A program made the position numbers and the translations under genes. DNA of 57,954 bases from a bacterium. Its GTDB lineage: Bacteria; Chloroflexota; Anaerolineae; Caldilineales; Caldilineaceae. Shown piece after piece: positions 55,098 through 57,954 of this stretch. Each line of letters starts with the position of its first letter. Positions within the stretch are counted from its first letter, which is position 1. The stretch lies in contig WGMT01000046.1 in the NCBI GenBank assembly GCA_016124945.1, positions 1 to 57,954 on the forward strand. The letters are read 5' to 3'. Below the pieces are notes generated by a model. The model saw only the letters and a program-made list of their open reading frames with translations, ran no database searches and had not been told where the DNA came from.

Positions 55098-57527
55098 TTA
55101 GTTCCGGAGAGGCTTTCCAGATTGAAGCATCGCCCAGATCCGCTCTTGTGTCTTCGTTTCACCACAAAGACTCAGAAACGCCTCCCGCTCCAGATCCAGG
55201 AAATATTGCTCGTCCATCCACGTGGGCTGGCTCAGTTCCCCCCCGCACAGGACGCATGCCAGCTTGTCGGCGATCTTGGCGTCGTGGTTGCTGATGAAGC
55301 CGCCCTGGCGCATGGAATAGATGCCGATGCGCAGGTTGGCCAGCATGTCCTTGCCGGCGGCGTAGACATTGCCGGTGACTGTGGGCGCGGTGTACCCGCT
55401 GTGCGCCATGTGCAGCACTTCGTCCCTGGCCTCGGCCAGCAGATGTTCCAGGTTCATCACAATGCGGTCGTTCGGGCCCAGGAAGCCCAGGGATCGCGCC
55501 TGTTCCGCCGATTCCCCCACTTTAGCGAAGCCGATGGTCTCGAAGATCTGCTGCAAGAAGGGGCTGGGGTAGACGTTCTCGGCGTGCATGTGCGGGCTGA
55601 GGTTGCGGCGGATCATCTCCTTGCAGCCGCCCCCCGCCGGGACGACGCCCACGCCGAACTCAACCAGCCCCATGTACGTTTCGGCATGCGCCACGATGCG
55701 ATCCGCGCCCATGGAGACTTCGCAGCCACCACCCAACGCCAGTCGATAGGGTGCAGCCACCACCGGTTTGGGCGCAGTGCGCATGGACATAATCGCGCCT
55801 TGCAGCCCACGGATCGCGCCGTCCAACTGCTGCCACTGCCCCGACTGCGCCAACATGCCGATGAGGAAGAGGTTGGCCCCGGCGCAGAAGTTGCCCCCCT
55901 GGTTGCCGATGACCAATCCCGTAGCGTCGCCGTGAAGACGGTCGATGGCTTCGTTCATGATTTCGGCGATTTCGAGATCGAGGGCGTTCATTTTGGTGTG
56001 GAATTCGAGGAGCAGCACGCCGTCGCCCATGTCTACGAGGGACGCGCTGTCGTTCTCGTTCACCACACCGCGGAGACGCTTGAGATCGGCGATGCGCACC
56101 GTTTTGGGATCGCTGGTGGCCGATTCGTAGTTGCCTGAAGCCGGGTTGTAGGCCATCCTTTCGCCGTCGCGGTAGGTGTAAAATGCGTCCTTGCCTGCTT
56201 TGAGCATAGCCCGCACCCAGGGCGCGGCCGACATGCCTTCGCCCTCCATCCGATCCAGGGTGGCGGCGACACCCAGCAGATCCCACGTTTCAAATGGCCC
56301 CAACTCCCAGCCGAAGCCCCACTTCATAGCGTTGTCGATGTCGACGATGCTGTCCGCGATTTCGGGGACACGCTTCGACGCGTACGAAAGGGTGCGCGCC
56401 AGCGTGTGCCAGATCAGATCGCCCGCCTCGTCGTCGGCGCGGGTGAGACGGCGCAACCGTTCAGGCAGGGGATCGTCCTTGACTTCGCCCACGCTGGCCC
56501 AACGCGGCTTCGCTGGGGCGACATAGTCAATCTCGCCACCGGCGGCAGCTTGTAGATCCAGTCCCCAAAATTCTTTGCCTTTGTCGGTGGGCACAGTTTT
56601 GTAGAAACCCTGGCCGGTTTTGCTGCCCAGCAGGTTGTTCTTGGTGAGCAATTCCAGCACAGACATGCCGTACTTGCCGCGCAGGAGCTCCCGATCCTCA
56701 TCGTTGGGGACCATGCCGTAGAGGTTTTCGCCGACTATGCCCATCACGTCGATGCCCACCACGTCGCCCAGGCGGAAGGTGCCTGTCTTGGGCCGCCCGA
56801 TTAGGGGACCGGTGAGCCTGTCCACTTCTTCGACGGTGTAGCCGTTCTCCACGGCAAATTCCATCAAATCGCTCTGGATGATGCTGAACATGCGGTTGGC
56901 CACAAAGTTGGGCGTGTCTTTGGCGATGACGACGCCCTTGCCCAACCGTGTTTCGGCGAAACGCTTCATGCGCTGCACCAGCGCCGGATCAGTGTCGGCG
57001 GTGGGGATGATTTCGAGCAGATGCAGGTAGCGGGGCGGGTTGAAGAAATGTGTGCCCATGAAGCGGCGCTTGAAATCGTCGCCGCGCCCTCGGTTGATCA
57101 GGTGGACGGGAATGCCCGATGTGTTGGTGCTGATCACCGCATGCGCGGGGACAATTGCCTCCAGCCGCTCCATGAGCCGCTGTTTCGGCCCAGGACGTTC
57201 GACGATCACCTCGATGATCCAGTCGCTCTGCTGGACGGCGGCGTCGAGATCGTCTTCGAGGTTGCCGGTGGTGATCAACCTGGCTTTGTCCTCGGAAAAG
57301 AGGTTGGCGGGCTTGCTCTTAACCATACGCTCAAAACCGCCCTGTACAATGCGATTGCGCACACGGCGGTCGTCCAGCGTCAGCCCCTTGGCCGCTTCCT
57401 CGTCGGTGAGCGATTCGGGGACGACATCGAGCAAGTGGACGCTGACGCCGGCATTTGCCAGATGACCGGCAATCGCCGCGCCCATTGTGCCCGCCCCAAT
57501 CACGGTGACATGGTTGATGTCTGACAT
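55098..57527 (-). CDS. fadN: 3-hydroxyacyl-CoA dehydrogenase/enoyl-CoA hydratase (FadN type)
   Basis: 809 residues. N-terminal dehydrogenase: VTVIGAGTMGAAIAGHLANA (NAD motif), THFFNPPRYLHLLEIIPTAD (catalytic His), DTPNFVANRMFSIIQSDLME and GRPKTGTFRLGDVVGIDVMG. C-terminal crotonase part: LEFHTKMNALDLEIAEIMNE, VIGNQGGNFCAGANLFLIGM, APYRLALGGGCEVSMGADRI and VEFGVGVVPAGGGCKEMI, with a FadN-like helical tail (LDLEREAFLSLCGETKTQER). The order dehydrogenase-hydratase is that of FadN, used with thiolase FadA in beta-oxidation. AAAGGAG is the ribosome binding site. Confidence 0.95.
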   Translation of the reverse strand: MSDINHVTVIGAGTMGAAIAGHLANAGVSVHLLDVVPESLTDEEAAKGLTLDDRRVRNRIVQGGFERMVKSKPANLFSEDKARLITTGNLEDDLDAAVQQSDWIIEVIVERPGPKQRLMERLEAIVPAHAVISTNTSGIPVHLINRGRGDDFKRRFMGTHFFNPPRYLHLLEIIPTADTDPALVQRMKRFAETRLGKGVVIAKDTPNFVANRMFSIIQSDLMEFAVENGYTVEEVDRLTGPLIGRPKTGTFRLGDVVGIDVMGIVGENLYGMVPNDEDRELLRGKYGMSVLELLTKNNLLGSKTGQGFYKTVPTDKGKEFWGLDLQAAAGGEIDYVAPAKPRWASVGEVKDDPLPERLRRLTRADDEAGDLIWHTLARTLSYASKRVPEIADSIVDIDNAMKWGFGWELGPFETWDLLGVAATLDRMEGEGMSAAPWVRAMLKAGKDAFYTYRDGERMAYNPASGNYESATSDPKTVRIADLKRLRGVVNENDSASLVDMGDGVLLLEFHTKMNALDLEIAEIMNEAIDRLHGDATGLVIGNQGGNFCAGANLFLIGMLAQSGQWQQLDGAIRGLQGAIMSMRTAPKPVVAAPYRLALGGGCEVSMGADRIVAHAETYMGLVEFGVGVVPAGGGCKEMIRRNLSPHMHAENVYPSPFLQQIFETIGFAKVGESAEQARSLGFLGPNDRIVMNLEHLLAEARDEVLHMAHSGYTAPTVTGNVYAAGKDMLANLRIGIYSMRQGGFISNHDAKIADKLACVLCGGELSQPTWMDEQYFLDLEREAFLSLCGETKTQERIWAMLQSGKPLRN

Positions 57528-57697
57528 AGCAGATTTTCTCCTTTGCGTGATAGTCCTTCAGATGCGTCGCACCTGATCCACGTCTACAGGTAGTCAAAAC
57601 GCGGCCCCAGCCAGAGCAGAGGCGCGTTGTCGATACAATCAGTGGGCGTAAGAAAGATAAACGCGGAGTGTTGCGAAGCAGTTGTGGGGGGATTAAG

Positions 57698-57954
57698 CGT
57701 TGGAGCGCAAAGCGTTGGAGCGTTGGAGCGCAAAGCGTTAGAGCGCAAAGCGTTAGAGCGCAAAACGTTGGAACGCAAAACGTTGGAACGCAAAACGTTG
57801 GAACGCAAAACGTTGGAGCGCAAAACGTTGGAACGCAAAACGTTGGAACGCAAAACGTTGGAACGCAAAACGTTGGAACGCAAAACGTTGGAACGCAAAA
57901 CGTTGGAACGCAAAACGTTGGAACGCAAAACGTTGGAACGCAAAACGTTGGAAC
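57698..57954. repeat. 15-bp tandem array at the right end
   Basis: Thirteen copies of GCAAAACGTTGGAAC (one carries GGAGC) from 57760 to the last base, preceded by degenerate GCAAAGCGTTGGAGC and GCAAAGCGTTAGAGC units from 57698 and one isolated 8-bp GTTGGAGC. Units look like a 7-mer plus an 8-mer. The array is cut by the end of the sequence. Bases 57528-57697 contain no gene. Confidence 0.95.

Noticed and set aside
57584..57943. Open frame with repeating RSNVL pentapeptide
   Set aside because: Translation of the 15-bp array; the period is divisible by three so the frame is open by arithmetic. No ribosome binding site or other coding support.
57698..57954. CRISPR array at the right end
   Set aside because: The 15-bp units are contiguous and there are no unique spacers. 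The same applies to all heptad arrays.

Overview
The window is about 58 kb of G+C-rich bacterial DNA with some 51 supported protein genes. I saw no rRNA, tRNA, CRISPR array or transposase gene. The mix of genes (secreted LysM and SH3b proteins with long Thr/Pro/Glu linkers, a secreted subtilase ending in YLPVLAR, mevalonate-pathway mvaD, ABA4-like and DUF418 membrane proteins, a FadN/FadA pair, and many small toxin-antitoxin pairs) suggests a free-living Chloroflexota bacterium of the Anaerolineae/Caldilineae type. That assignment is inference from gene content. The right end stops inside a 15-bp tandem array, so it may be a contig end.

Layout. 0-9 kb: Gfo/Idh/MocA oxidoreductase, Ldh-family dehydrogenase, DHH phosphoesterase, secreted subtilase, GNAT protein, and a degenerate TRAM/RNA-methyltransferase-like protein. 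9-22.8 kb: large LysM protein, GNAT, class III aminotransferase with a second Gfo/Idh protein, two integral membrane proteins, SDR, PspC, HtrA-PepSY protease, secreted protein of unknown function, queuosine-precursor transporter. 23-30 kb: XRE-ImmA/PIN module, pepT, carB. 30-39.3 kb: mvaD, a vWA-PP2C-kinase triad (TerY-P type) followed by a membrane SH3b protein, hflX, hydroxyacid dehydrogenase. 39.4-50.4 kb: Phd/VapC, citrate synthase, APH-like kinase, a quinone reductase/AhpD-like/MOSC operon, two enolase-superfamily genes, zinc-ribbon/LysM protein, Eis-like acetyltransferase. 50.6-58 kb: DUF418, RelE/RelB-like pair, thiolase and FadN multienzyme with a DUF433/DUF5615 pair between them.

The dominant structural signal is repetitive. 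Many intergenic gaps hold a hairpin whose arms are built of short tandem units, mostly heptads (CCCAGTC, GATTGAC, GTAATGC, CACGAAT and others), resembling the STRR heptanucleotide repeats described in cyanobacteria. Six of them share an inner core centred on CCCAATTGG or a variant of it. The same kind of hairpin has entered coding DNA: carB carries two in-frame copies (about 36 and 30 extra residues), and the last residues and stop codons of at least four genes are made of repeat sequence. Five toxin-antitoxin-type pairs lie in the window. One sits inside the TerY-P triad, one between fadN and fadA, and one between two half-copies of a palindromic repeat. The best candidates for something undescribed are these protein-invading palindromes and the interrupted phosphorylation triad.
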